A stretch of 64,000 nucleotides of DNA from Halomonas qaidamensis (GCF_025917315.1 NZ_CP080627.1:3286001-3350000); one strand, 5' to 3'. Positions 44,012 through 53,120 are shown, counted from the stretch's first letter. Numbers and translations are program-made. Notes: a model not told the origin generated them from the sequence alone.

Positions 44012-47000
44012 TTAAGCAGCTTCAACAGCGATGGTCTTCGAGCGACCTTCACGTAGCTCCTTCAACAACGTCTCGCGGCGCTCGTTGGCTTTCTCAGCGG
44101 CAGCTTCGCGAACGGGCCCGAAACCACGAATTTCTTCCGGCAGCTTAGCAAGCGCTAAGGCCGTGGCGTGATTCGTGCCATCAAGGCGAGCCACTAACTC
44201 ATCCATCAACTGCTCGTAGTCAGCCAACAAGGTGCGGTCGAGCTTACGATCAGCGCTGAAGCGGAAAGGATCAAGCGCCGTATTGCGCAAACCGCGCATC
44301 TTGGCCAGCACACCCATTGCCTTCAGCACCCAGGGGCCGAAGCGACGCTTCACCGGACGCCCTTGCGCATCTTTACGACCACCCAATAGCGGCGGTGCCA
44401 AATGGAAAGTTAGCTGGTAATCACCCGAGAACGTGGCTTTAACCTCATCCAGAAAATCGCTCTGGGTGTAAAGGCGCGCCACTTCATACTCATCTTTATA
44501 CGCCATCAAGCGATACAGCTGATGGGCGACAGCCTCACTCAATGATTGACCACCGCCTAGCGCGGCTTCTGCTTCGCGCACTTTCGCTACCTGGGTAACG
44601 TAACGCTCAGCCCAGGCACGGTTCTGATAGCGCTCCAGGTGGCGACTATTACGCGCTACCACGTCGTCTAGTGTGGCATTGGCGGACAGTGGCATCGTGT
44701 CCAGATGCTGCTGAAGGTAGTCGGGCTCTACCGCTGCCAGGCGTCCCCAGGCAAATGCCTGACGGTTCTTCTCAACGGCGACACCATTAAGCTCTAGCGC
44801 ACGCTGCAGCGCAGGTTCAGAAAGTGGCACTAGCCCCTGCTGCCAGGCAAATCCCAGCATCATCATATTGGAAAAGACCGTATCCCCTAGCAGCTGTTCG
44901 GCTAGGCGATTGGCATCCAGAGAAGCAAAGCGTTCATCTCCTACCGCTTCACGCAACATGTTAAGGCGCTTGCTGGGCTGCATATCCGCATCGCGATAAA
45001 GGACATAATCTGCCGTGGCTAGCTCAGCAAGATTCGCCACGATACGGGTGGTCGGCTGCAGCACATTCAGCGCTTTCTGCGAACTGGCCACGACCATATC
45101 GCAAGCGATCATTGCATCGGCCTGACCCGCTTCGATACGTACCTGATTCAGCTCGCTGGGCTGTGATGCCAGACGCACATAGCTAAGTACTGCCCCACCT
45201 TTTTGCGCAAACCCCATAAAGTCGAGCACGCTGCTGCCCTTGCCTTCCAGGTGTGCTGCCATGGTGATCAGCTGGCCGACAGTCACCACGCCCGTGCCGC
45301 CAACGCCACCCACCAACAGGTCATAAGGGGCAGCCAAAGTGGCAATGGAGGGGGTAGGCAAATGTGATATACGCTTCCAAAAGGCGTTATCTGCCGTGAC
45401 GCCTTGCCCCTTACGCAGCCCGCCACCTTCAACAGTGACAAAACTGGGGCAAAAACCACTGACGCAGGACATATCCTTGTTACAGGATGATTGATCGATC
45501 TTGCGCTTACGGCCTAGCTCGGTCTCGCGAGGCACTACCGATAAGCAGTTGGACTGTACGGAACAATCACCACAGCCTTCGCAAACATGATGGTTAATGA
45601 ACACTCGGCGGGCTGGGTCTTCCATCAAACCACGCTTGCGCCGACGGCGTTTTTCAGCCGCGCATGCCTGGTCATAAATCAACACGGTGCAGCCAGGAAT
45701 TTCGCGCAGTTCACGCTGTAGCGTGTCCATCTCTTCGCGTCCGTGGAAGGTTACCTGCTTAGGAAATTCTTTTTCATGCCCCCGGTATTTTTCAGGTTCG
45801 TCACTGACCACCACTACCCGACGAACGCCTTCATCCAGCGACTGCCGAGCAATCATCGGCACGTTGATTTGTCCATCCACGGGTTGGCCGCCCGTCATGG
45901 CAACCGCGTCGTTGAACAAAATTTTGTAGGTAATATTAACGTTGGCAGCCACGGCTTGGCGCACCGCCATGGAGCCCGAGTGAAACCAGGTGCCTTCGCC
46001 TAAGTTCTGGAAGATATGACCATTACCGGTAAAGCGGCTCTTGCCCACCCAGTTAACGCCTTCGCCACCCATCTGAATTAACGATTCGGTGCTACGGTCC
46101 ATCCACGAGGCCATAAAGTGGCAACCGATCCCCGCCAGGGCTTTACTGCCTTCAGGCACCTTGGTCGAGCTATTGTGTGGGCAACCGGAGCAGAAATACG
46201 GCATGCGGCGTACACCACCGAGCTCTTTCACGCCTGCTTGGCAGGCATCAACGGTTGCCAACTTGTCGCTAAAATCAATGTTGAAAAAGCGCGCTAAACG
46301 CTCGGCGACAAAGCCTGCCAAGAGGCGCGGGCCTAGCTCTCCCACGAAAGGAATCAAAGGCTTACCAGTTTCATCCTGCTTGCCGGTAACGATAACCTCG
46401 CCTGGATGGTCGGGTTCCGACATGTACTCCTTCAACTGGCTTTCAATAATGCCGCGCTTCTCTTCAATGACCAGCACTTCGCGCTTGCCATGAATAAACT
46501 CAAGAATGCCGGGTCGATGGAGCGGCCACACCATCCCGACTTTGTATATTTCCACCCCCAACTCACGCAGCTTCGCTTCATCCAGCCCCAATAAACGCAG
46601 CGCCTCAAGTAAATCCAGGTGCCCCTTGCCTGTGGTCACCAGCCCAAACGTCGCCTGTTCTTGGCGAAATAAGTACTGATCAATCGGGTTGGCCGTGGCA
46701 AACGCCTGAACGGCGGCCAGCTTGTGCTCAAGACGGGTCTCAAGCTGCGGCCCCGGCAAGTCAGGCCAGCGATAGTGCAGCCCGCCTTCCGGCATATCGA
46801 AAGCTGGCGTTACATACTCAGGCAAAGGTGGCACCTCCACCGACGCGCCGCTCTCTACGGTTTCAGAAACAGCTTTGAACCCCACCCAGCAACCTGAGAA
46901 GCGTGACAGTGCATAGCCCCACAGCCCGAAGCGTTCATATTCCGCCAATGACGCGGGGCTCACTACCGGCATAAACCACGCCATAAAGGCGACATCCGAC

Positions 47001-47557
47001 TGGTGTGGCATTGAGGACGACACACACCCATGGTCATCACCCGCGACCACCAGCACACCGCCAGTCGGTGAGCTGCCGTAGGCATTACCGTGCTTTAACG
47101 CATCGCCCGCGCGATCAACGCCTGGCCCTTTGCCGTACCACATGCCGAAGACACCATCGACCTGCCGCTCAGGGTCCGTTTCCACCTGCTGGCAGCCAAG
47201 CATCATGGTGGCTGCCAGGTCTTCGTTGATCGCCGGGACAAAATCGATGTGATGCGCTTCCATAGCGGCTTTCGCCCGCCAAATCTCTTGGTCTACACCG
47301 CCCAAGGGCGAGCCACGATAGCCGCTGATAAGCCCAGCTGTATGGCGACCATCGCGGCGATCAAGCTCCGCTTGGCGTAAGGCGATACGCACCAACGCCT
47401 GGGTGCCGGTTAGAAAGATACGGCCTTCACCACGGCTATAGCGGTCGGCCAGCTGATAGTCATCAAGACGATTGTCATTGAGAGGATTGTCATCGAGTGC
47501 GTTATCGAGAGGTGGGGTAATAGAACCCGCCTGCTCAGCAATTGAGGGGGTTGTCAT
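44012..47557 (-). CDS. Indolepyruvate ferredoxin oxidoreductase, fused form
   Basis: Single-chain thiamine-pyrophosphate 2-oxoacid oxidoreductase of 1181 residues that converts aryl-pyruvates to aryl-acetyl-CoA and passes electrons to ferredoxin. In order: pyrimidine-binding half; TPP-binding half with FNDAVAMTGGQP near 550; an iron-sulfur Cys cluster CEGCGDCSVQSNC near 659; the gamma-subunit domain GGVGGTGVVTVGQLI near 750; and a C-terminal DUF6537-type region. The N-terminus (17-38) is a five-residue tandem repeat absent from the family core. Divergent Lrp regulator upstream. It could supply phenylacetyl-CoA and similar esters from amino-acid breakdown. Confidence 0.92.
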   Translation of the reverse strand: MTTPSIAEQAGSITPPLDNALDDNPLNDNRLDDYQLADRYSRGEGRIFLTGTQALVRIALRQAELDRRDGRHTAGLISGYRGSPLGGVDQEIWRAKAAMEAHHIDFVPAINEDLAATMMLGCQQVETDPERQVDGVFGMWYGKGPGVDRAGDALKHGNAYGSSPTGGVLVVAGDDHGCVSSSMPHQSDVAFMAWFMPVVSPASLAEYERFGLWGYALSRFSGCWVGFKAVSETVESGASVEVPPLPEYVTPAFDMPEGGLHYRWPDLPGPQLETRLEHKLAAVQAFATANPIDQYLFRQEQATFGLVTTGKGHLDLLEALRLLGLDEAKLRELGVEIYKVGMVWPLHRPGILEFIHGKREVLVIEEKRGIIESQLKEYMSEPDHPGEVIVTGKQDETGKPLIPFVGELGPRLLAGFVAERLARFFNIDFSDKLATVDACQAGVKELGGVRRMPYFCSGCPHNSSTKVPEGSKALAGIGCHFMASWMDRSTESLIQMGGEGVNWVGKSRFTGNGHIFQNLGEGTWFHSGSMAVRQAVAANVNITYKILFNDAVAMTGGQPVDGQINVPMIARQSLDEGVRRVVVVSDEPEKYRGHEKEFPKQVTFHGREEMDTLQRELREIPGCTVLIYDQACAAEKRRRRKRGLMEDPARRVFINHHVCEGCGDCSVQSNCLSVVPRETELGRKRKIDQSSCNKDMSCVSGFCPSFVTVEGGGLRKGQGVTADNAFWKRISHLPTPSIATLAAPYDLLVGGVGGTGVVTVGQLITMAAHLEGKGSSVLDFMGFAQKGGAVLSYVRLASQPSELNQVRIEAGQADAMIACDMVVASSQKALNVLQPTTRIVANLAELATADYVLYRDADMQPSKRLNMLREAVGDERFASLDANRLAEQLLGDTVFSNMMMLGFAWQQGLVPLSEPALQRALELNGVAVEKNRQAFAWGRLAAVEPDYLQQHLDTMPLSANATLDDVVARNSRHLERYQNRAWAERYVTQVAKVREAEAALGGGQSLSEAVAHQLYRLMAYKDEYEVARLYTQSDFLDEVKATFSGDYQLTFHLAPPLLGGRKDAQGRPVKRRFGPWVLKAMGVLAKMRGLRNTALDPFRFSADRKLDRTLLADYEQLMDELVARLDGTNHATALALAKLPEEIRGFGPVREAAAEKANERRETLLKELREGRSKTIAVEAA

Positions 47558-47734
47558 GAGAGATCACCAGTACGGTTGAAGAGTTATGGTTGTAATACGC
47601 TTGAGTCTAGCCAAGAGCGCACTAAAGGTGCTTGCTAATTCACTCTTCAAAAGCCTGGTTATTAATCATTACTTTCATTTTTTTAGTTTTGACGCAATGA
47701 TATTCAACAAACCACAAATAAATGAAATACCCCT

Positions 47735-48217
47735 ATGAAAGAAACGACCAAAGAAATCACCTTAGACAGGCATGATCAGCGCATCCTTACCCTGCTTCAG
47801 CAGCAAGGACGCATTACCAATAATGAGCTTGCCGAACAGATAGGCCTTTCCCCCGCCGCCTGCTGGCGACGGGTAAAAGCATTGGAAGAGAGTGGCGTCA
47901 TTCGTCGCTTTGCAGCGTTGGTGGAGCCCAGCCTAGTGGGCCAGCCACTATCAGCGCTGGTCATGGTGACGCTAGTTCGCCACCACATCGACAATACCGT
48001 CGAGTTCGAAAAACGCATTCTGCAATATCCAGAAGTGCTGCAGTGCTATGCCACCACCGGCAACGCCGATTTCGTACTACGGGTGGTGATCGAAGACATG
48101 GCGGCCTATGACCGGTTTCTGAATGAAAAACTCTTCACCTTGGACGGTATCTCCCAGGTCAGCTCCAATTTCGTACTGCGTAATATCAAAGAAGAGACCG
48201 CTATCCCGATTCGTTGA
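47735..48217 (+). CDS. Lrp/AsnC family transcriptional regulator
   Basis: 160-residue regulator with an N-terminal helix-turn-helix (LDRHDQRILTLLQQQGRITN, then LAEQIGLSPAACWRRVKALE, about residues 10-60) and a C-terminal RAM/ACT-like effector domain (about 70-150). Divergent from the indolepyruvate oxidoreductase gene across 177 bases, so it is probably its regulator and senses an amino acid or aryl-pyruvate. Confidence 0.88.
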   Translation: MKETTKEITLDRHDQRILTLLQQQGRITNNELAEQIGLSPAACWRRVKALEESGVIRRFAALVEPSLVGQPLSALVMVTLVRHHIDNTVEFEKRILQYPEVLQCYATTGNADFVLRVVIEDMAAYDRFLNEKLFTLDGISQVSSNFVLRNIKEETAIPIR

Positions 48218-48421
48218 AACCAGACGAGCGAAGTCATAACTACCAAGCACAGAGCGTTTTACAGGTAGTGCCCAGAGCCTAAAAACAAGACGTAAGTATA
48301 AAACCATACTGTCTAAAACTAGTTGCCAGTGAAACTATCTGAAGGCAAGGTAAGCGATGTGATTTACGCCACCCGAGAAGACGCCACTTGCTCGGTGTTA
48401 GGCGTTACCAATAACAACATA

Positions 48422-48436
48422 GGCGCTAATAGCGCC
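48422..48436 (+). promoter_or_regulatory. Short hairpin upstream of the orphan TRAP binding protein
   Basis: GGCGCT-AAT-AGCGCC, a 6-bp stem, lies 17 bases before the ATG and just ahead of the TATGGAGC ribosome site. It could affect translation. Confidence 0.35.
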
Positions 48437-48453
48437 GGTTATGGAGCATTAAT

Positions 48454-49509
48454 ATGAATAAACCAGCTCGCTTACTCGTGGGTGCTATCGCTTTTTCAAG
48501 CATGGCATTCAGCATGTCTTCCTTTGCCCAGGCAACCATCACCGTCAGCACCTGGGGCGGGCCTAATCACGGTGTTAATACCATTGTTTGGCCAACCTGG
48601 AAGGCATGGATTGAAGAAGCCACGGATGACCGTGTCACGGTAGAAGTAGTGCACGATATGGGGCCGCCTCCCGCACAGATGGAAATCGTGGCTGATGGTA
48701 TTGCGGACGCCAGCTGGATTTTTCACGCCCATATGGCGGGCCGCTTTCTAGCCACACAGTTGCCTGAATTCCCTACGTTTGAGGAGTTCTCCTCAGAAGA
48801 TGCCTCCGCCGCTTATTGGCATACCCATCAAGCATATTTGCAGCAAGCCAATGAGCATCGTGGCGTTGATGTGGTGGCGATGGGTGTACATGGCCCAGGC
48901 CAAATATTTACCCGTGAACAAATAAGCTCAATCGATGAGCTTGCTGGCAAACGACTGCGCGTAGGCGGCGGTGTGATGAGTGGCTTAGCCGAGGCAATGT
49001 CGGTCACCGGTGTCTCCATTCCGCCCACAGGTACCTACGAAGCGGCCTCTCAAGGCGTTGTTGACGGTGCAATGTTAACGCTTGAAAGCTTGCGCAGCTT
49101 CCGCGTGGTTGAAGTAGCCCCGCATACCCTGACCGTAGACGGCGGTTTCTACCGCGGCAGCTTTGCGATTGTGATGAACCCGATGTTCTGGGACCAAGTG
49201 TCGGACGAAGACCGTGCGGCGATTGAAAGCGTGTCAGGCGAGCGTCTTTCACGCTTATTTGGCTACATGATGGATGTTTCTGACCAGCGCGGCGTTGAGT
49301 TTGGTGAAGACAATGGCGCAACGTTTACCCAAGCATCGGAACAAGACATTGATTACCTGCGGGGCGTCGCTAGCAACTTGCAGGATGCCTGGAGTGAGTC
49401 AGTAAAGAGCCGTGATGTGGATGCATCAGCCGCGCTTGCCTTCTTTCATGAACAGTTAGTCCATGCGGCAGCTGAAGAAAGTATTGAAGCGAGTGTTGTT
49501 AGTCACTAA
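48454..49509 (+). CDS. Orphan TRAP substrate-binding protein, DctP family
   Basis: Periplasmic binding protein of 351 residues with a signal peptide (about 1-26, ending SFAQ) and mature start ATITVSTWGGPNHG. It is a close paralogue of the DctP at 34097-35170 throughout (VNTIVWPTWKAWIEEAT, LSRLFGYMMDVSDQRGVEF), but no DctQ or DctM gene follows. It may deliver a related substrate to the permease encoded at 32236-34066. A second hydroxylase pair lies beside it, converging. Confidence 0.88.
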   Translation: MNKPARLLVGAIAFSSMAFSMSSFAQATITVSTWGGPNHGVNTIVWPTWKAWIEEATDDRVTVEVVHDMGPPPAQMEIVADGIADASWIFHAHMAGRFLATQLPEFPTFEEFSSEDASAAYWHTHQAYLQQANEHRGVDVVAMGVHGPGQIFTREQISSIDELAGKRLRVGGGVMSGLAEAMSVTGVSIPPTGTYEAASQGVVDGAMLTLESLRSFRVVEVAPHTLTVDGGFYRGSFAIVMNPMFWDQVSDEDRAAIESVSGERLSRLFGYMMDVSDQRGVEFGEDNGATFTQASEQDIDYLRGVASNLQDAWSESVKSRDVDASAALAFFHEQLVHAAAEESIEASVVSH

Positions 49510-49527
49510 ATGAGCCGTTCTAGATGA

Positions 49528-49552
49528 CAGAGGGGAAGCGCTTTCCCCTCTG
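49528..49552. terminator. Hairpin after the orphan TRAP binding protein
   Basis: CAGAGGGGAA and TTCCCCTCTG form a 10-bp perfect stem with a 5-base loop between converging genes. No long T-run follows, but position suggests termination. Confidence 0.7.
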
Positions 49553-49586
49553 CGCTTTCCCTCTCTTAGCTCGTCTTCACTTGCCT

Positions 49587-49829
49587 TTAACTGCCCTCTT
49601 CGTCAATTTGAATGCCCTCGCGCGCCTCATTAATCGCCGCTATTACTTGATCGATATCGGGTAGTCGGTGGGCAAGTGCCAGGGCCAGCTGGGCAAGCAA
49701 GAGCGTGTGCTGCGTCTCAGGTACCGAATCCAGCGTGACAGCCAGCTGTTCATAAACCTGTTCAAGGTCGGCAAACGGTAAAGCGGCTTGTGAAGAGACT
49801 GTGGGTGTCGATATCGCGGTCATGCGCAT
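49587..49829 (-). CDS. DUF2783 family protein, second copy
   Basis: An 80-residue protein of the same family as the product of 39236-39436, with a longer N-terminus. The core reads FADLEQVYEQLAVTLDS, then LLAQLALALAHRLPDIDQVI. Its first base is the last base of the upstream hydroxylase gene, so both come from one mRNA. It is probably the coupling partner of that hydroxylase. Confidence 0.68.
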   Translation of the reverse strand: MRMTAISTPTVSSQAALPFADLEQVYEQLAVTLDSVPETQHTLLLAQLALALAHRLPDIDQVIAAINEAREGIQIDEEGS

Positions 49830-51508
49830 TATTCTCCCAGTGCTGTCTTGAAGGCGCGGTTAAGAGAAGCCGCTTCCAGTGCTTTCCAGCGGGCGGTGAT
49901 ATGACGATCAGGTCGTACTAAGTAAGCACTTCCAGAACTGGCGTTATACCCCTCAAAGCAAGCACCCTGTTGATCAATCAAGGTGGTAAAAAACGCCGGG
50001 CAGGCATAACGAGCAATTATCAACACATCAAAACCACTGTAGTGTTTCTGAAGGTCAACTAAGGCGGCCTGTAGTTCAGGCGTGACGCTACCATCCTCAC
50101 TAAACACCAGCAGGTTAAACCCCGTTCCCAGGTGGTCGAGCAAGAAGCTGTTTTCGCCTAATCGGCGATTGATTAATGGTGCGCCAGGTATCGGGCCAGC
50201 GCTAAAACCGATGTCATCCTCTGCCGTCACAGGGCTTTCAGCATAGGTGTAGGGCGTGACTTGCCGTGGGTCGGCAAAACGGCTTGCGTAGTCGTTACGT
50301 AGAGCCAACGATAACGCTGCATCTCGCATCAACCGATACCCTTGACTGGGTGGGGTCATAAATCGAGTGCTCTTACCAGCATTTGCGAAGACTTCTAGTG
50401 TGGCACCGCGCCGTTCTGGGCTATAGCTATCCAATAGCTTCTCAGAAGCCTTGTTGTTCAGCACCCAAGCTAGCTTCCAGGCGGCGTTAACCGCATCGGC
50501 CAGCCCGTTATTCAGCCCACGCACCCCAAAAATGGGTACTAAATGGGCACTGTCGCCAATAAACAACACACGGCCATGGCGGTAATCGTCGAGGGCTAGC
50601 GTGTAGGCTTTGTAAAGGCTCCACCACTCAAGCTGCCACTCCCCCTCTTCACCTAGCATCTCAATAATCATGCCAACGCGTTCACGAATAGCGCTCTCGG
50701 TTACAGCCTGCTCGGGGCTTTCATTCGGCAACAGTTGATAGTCGATGCGCCAAATATCATCAGGCTGTTTATGCACTAGCAGGGTAGATTCAGGCATTAC
50801 TGAAGGGCTGAAAAACGCCCTGCGCTCGGTCGGAAAGTCAGACGTCATGCGTACATCAGCAATCACATAGCGCCCTTCATAGGACTCACCGTGCAACGGC
50901 AGGTCAAACGACTTGCGCACAACACTACGCCCACCATCCGCCGCCAACAAATAGGCGGCTTCTAACTGATATTCGCCCTCTGGGGTAGTCACACGCAGAG
51001 TTACGCCGGTATCACTTTGCGTGACGTCGCTAACGGCCTGCTGCCAGCGCATTTCAATTAACGGGCTTTCCATCGCCTTATCGACCAGAAACTGCTCAAT
51101 ATACTGCTGTTGCAGGTTATACATTGGCAGAAAGCGCTCGTGCTCTGAATGCGGCATCTCAAAACGATAGACTTCCTGATCATGGAAATAGGAGCGCCCT
51201 CGCGTCCAGCCAAGCGCTTTGTCGATAAATTGCTGCTCGACGCCTAATTGTTGAAGAATTTCCAAGCTGTGGCGGGAAAGACAGATCGCCCTGGAACCAT
51301 CATTGAGCGTCGCCTTATCATCAAGCAAGACTGACTGAACACCTTGACGCGCGAGTTCCAGCGCGGCGGCGACGCCGACGGGCCCTGCCCCCACAATGGC
51401 GACCCGGTGCTGTTTTTTCTCACCTTTTAATTCACCGGGACATACAAAGGGGAAATGCGGATAATCGAAATACAGCGAGTCAAGCTCACCCTTGCCTGCT
51501 GGTCGCAT
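49829..51508 (-). CDS. FAD-dependent aromatic monooxygenase, second copy
   Basis: Class A flavin hydroxylase of 559 residues. FAD motifs: RVAIVGAGPVGVAAALELA (about 36-54), YLLAADGGRSVVRKSF and LFIGDSAHLVPIFGVRGLNN. The C-terminal thioredoxin-like region is kept. It is a distant paralogue of the 37519-39249 product: same layout and a DUF2783 partner, but different loops near the substrate, so the substrate is likely another phenolic acid. Divergent from a LuxR-type regulator across 163 bases. The ATG has AGGAGAGTGCT upstream. Confidence 0.8.
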   Translation of the reverse strand: MRPAGKGELDSLYFDYPHFPFVCPGELKGEKKQHRVAIVGAGPVGVAAALELARQGVQSVLLDDKATLNDGSRAICLSRHSLEILQQLGVEQQFIDKALGWTRGRSYFHDQEVYRFEMPHSEHERFLPMYNLQQQYIEQFLVDKAMESPLIEMRWQQAVSDVTQSDTGVTLRVTTPEGEYQLEAAYLLAADGGRSVVRKSFDLPLHGESYEGRYVIADVRMTSDFPTERRAFFSPSVMPESTLLVHKQPDDIWRIDYQLLPNESPEQAVTESAIRERVGMIIEMLGEEGEWQLEWWSLYKAYTLALDDYRHGRVLFIGDSAHLVPIFGVRGLNNGLADAVNAAWKLAWVLNNKASEKLLDSYSPERRGATLEVFANAGKSTRFMTPPSQGYRLMRDAALSLALRNDYASRFADPRQVTPYTYAESPVTAEDDIGFSAGPIPGAPLINRRLGENSFLLDHLGTGFNLLVFSEDGSVTPELQAALVDLQKHYSGFDVLIIARYACPAFFTTLIDQQGACFEGYNASSGSAYLVRPDRHITARWKALEAASLNRAFKTALGE

Positions 51509-51604
51509 AGCACTCTCCTGTGACTGTTATTTTTAAAATGGAAGCGGTACGGAAAGGTGTATAGGCCGTATAGCGATAGCCTACACTGAAGGTTTCAAGG
51601 GGGT

Positions 51605-51625
51605 TGTCCCGTAAAAAGCGGGACA
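51605..51625. promoter_or_regulatory. Inverted repeat in the hydroxylase/LuxR divergent promoter
   Basis: TGTCCCG-TAAAAAGC-GGGACA type dyad, with 7-bp arms TGTCCCG (51605-51611) and CGGGACA (51619-51625), lies 47 bases before the LuxR-type gene. It is a candidate operator for that regulator. Confidence 0.45.
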
Positions 51626-51671
51626 TTTATAGCCCATCAGCGTTAACTCATTTCATGATGGCGGGGCACAA

Positions 51672-52457
51672 GTGAACAAAGCGGCTAACACCCAGCTAAT
51701 CGAATGGGGAGCTTTACTGCCAAGCGTGGCAGCCTGCATCGAGGCAGTGGAAAGAGACAACTTCGAAAGCCAACTGCTTGCGTTATTGCATCAAGCCGTG
51801 GGTATCGAGCAATGTATGATTTTTGGCTGCTCAACGAGCGGCGACATCGACTGTTTGCTGGCCGCTAATCATCAGCTTCCGCGGGTGGCTGATCGCTTAG
51901 CCCATCTCTATGTGAGCGGCCTGTTCCGACAAGACCCTAATTACCGGCAGCTAAGCCAACTGGCAGGCAAGCAAGAACCTATAACTACCGACGCATTGAC
52001 CACCATGCAGGTTGAGGCAATGTCACCAGCATATCGTAGTCATCTGTTTGCTTTTCCAGATCTTATCGACAAAGTATCACTCAACGTTGCTGCAAAAGAG
52101 GGGGCTTATTACCTTAATCTCTACCGCGGCCCTCAGAGGGGCCCCTTCACCGCCGCTAACCTGGATTGCTTAAATAGCATAGCGCCGCTGTTAACCAGTT
52201 TACTTCGCCGCCACTACAGCAACGCCCCTGCTAGGCCTGAACAACTTAGCGCCCGCGAAGCCGCCGCGCTGGCCCCGTTATCTGAGCGCGAGCGTCAGCT
52301 GTGTCTCTATTTACTGCGTGGCCACACGCTCAAAACCGCGGCGGCCAAACTCGATGTCGCTTTTTCAACGATAGAAACCTACCGCAAGCGTGCCTATGCC
52401 AAGTTAGGTATCGCGTCAAAAGCTGGCTTGGTCGCGCTTTGTAAAGCTTCAAGGTAG
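51672..52457 (+). CDS. LuxR-family helix-turn-helix regulator
   Basis: Regulator of 261 residues from a GTG start. The C-terminal LuxR-type helix-turn-helix (about 198-258) reads LSERERQLCLYLLRGHTLKT, then DVAFSTIETYRKRAYAKLGI, a complete DNA-binding unit. The N-terminal half is GAF-like and does not show the acyl-homoserine-lactone signature of quorum-sensing LuxR proteins, so the ligand may be an aromatic compound. It is divergent from the second hydroxylase gene. Confidence 0.82.
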   Translation: MNKAANTQLIEWGALLPSVAACIEAVERDNFESQLLALLHQAVGIEQCMIFGCSTSGDIDCLLAANHQLPRVADRLAHLYVSGLFRQDPNYRQLSQLAGKQEPITTDALTTMQVEAMSPAYRSHLFAFPDLIDKVSLNVAAKEGAYYLNLYRGPQRGPFTAANLDCLNSIAPLLTSLLRRHYSNAPARPEQLSAREAAALAPLSERERQLCLYLLRGHTLKTAAAKLDVAFSTIETYRKRAYAKLGIASKAGLVALCKASR

Positions 52458-52529
52458 CGTTATTAACCCGCTCATTGCTGCTTAACGACAAGCAATGCCG
52501 TCTCTATATTTGTTTCATTTGAAACCAAT

Positions 52530-52543
52530 TTGATCCGCATCAA
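52530..52543 (+). promoter_or_regulatory. Perfect FNR/Anr box upstream of the DUF6455 gene
   Basis: TTGATCCGCATCAA matches TTGAT-N4-ATCAA exactly. A GATACT element at about 52566-52571 would place the start of transcription near 52578, with the box centred about 41 bases upstream, as in class II activation. This predicts induction at low oxygen. Confidence 0.6.
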
Positions 52544-52607
52544 GATAATTCTGCGCTTAGCGGTTGATACTGGCGTCATCGTCAATAACACCTGAGGGAG
52601 AATCATC

Positions 52608-53054
52608 ATGGCTACTGCTAAAAAAACAGAGACCACCTCTTGGTGGGAACGCCTAACTGAGCGCTGCTACGCAACGTCGACCGCAACGCTCGCTCGCAAC
52701 GTAAAACAGGAAGCAGGCGCTAGCTATGATGCGCTTATTAGTGATCTAGAAAGACCGCTAGAACCTCACTTCGAGCGAGAACTGGCAAAGCAGCTAGCAA
52801 CCGACCAACCGGCTCATTTCAGCCCAGCCAGCACCTTGATGCCCGTGATGATGCAGCGCTTTGGTCTTCAGGAGAAAAGTCTGGAAGAGAGCGGTCTGAT
52901 CAATCATGCCGACTATGTTGCACTACGTGACAACTGCAACGCCTGTGCAGTCGTTGGCGAGTGCTGGAAAGCGATGCGAGCCAATGCCGAGCTAGATGAG
53001 TGCCGTCACCTATGCCCCAATGCAAACGCCTTTGATGCTTTAGCAGCACGCTAA
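52608..53054 (+). CDS. DUF6455 family cysteine-containing protein
   Basis: 148-residue soluble protein. The C-terminal third shows a cysteine pattern (CNACAVVGEC near residues 110-119, CRHLCPNA near 132-139) that resembles the DUF6455 family and could hold an Fe-S cluster or zinc. The N-terminus has no known domain. It is a single-gene unit behind a perfect FNR/Anr box and TGAGGGAG, with a strong terminator after it. The function is not known. Confidence 0.72.
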   Translation: MATAKKTETTSWWERLTERCYATSTATLARNVKQEAGASYDALISDLERPLEPHFERELAKQLATDQPAHFSPASTLMPVMMQRFGLQEKSLEESGLINHADYVALRDNCNACAVVGECWKAMRANAELDECRHLCPNANAFDALAAR

Positions 53055-53057
53055 CGC

Positions 53058-53094
53058 AAAGCGCTCCCATCAACAGTGGATGGGAGCGCTTTTT
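53058..53094. terminator. Bidirectional terminator after the DUF6455 gene
   Basis: AAAGCGCTCCCATC and GATGGGAGCGCTTT form a 14-bp stem with a 7-base loop and a T-run on the plus side. It separates the DUF6455 gene from the converging NSS symporter gene. Confidence 0.93.
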
Positions 53095-53120
53095 ACCTTA
53101 GCCTTGTTTCAGCAATGGCT

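Noticed and set aside
51672..52457. Quorum-sensing LuxR receptor
   Set aside because: The acyl-homoserine-lactone-binding signature is absent; only the helix-turn-helix supports the LuxR label.
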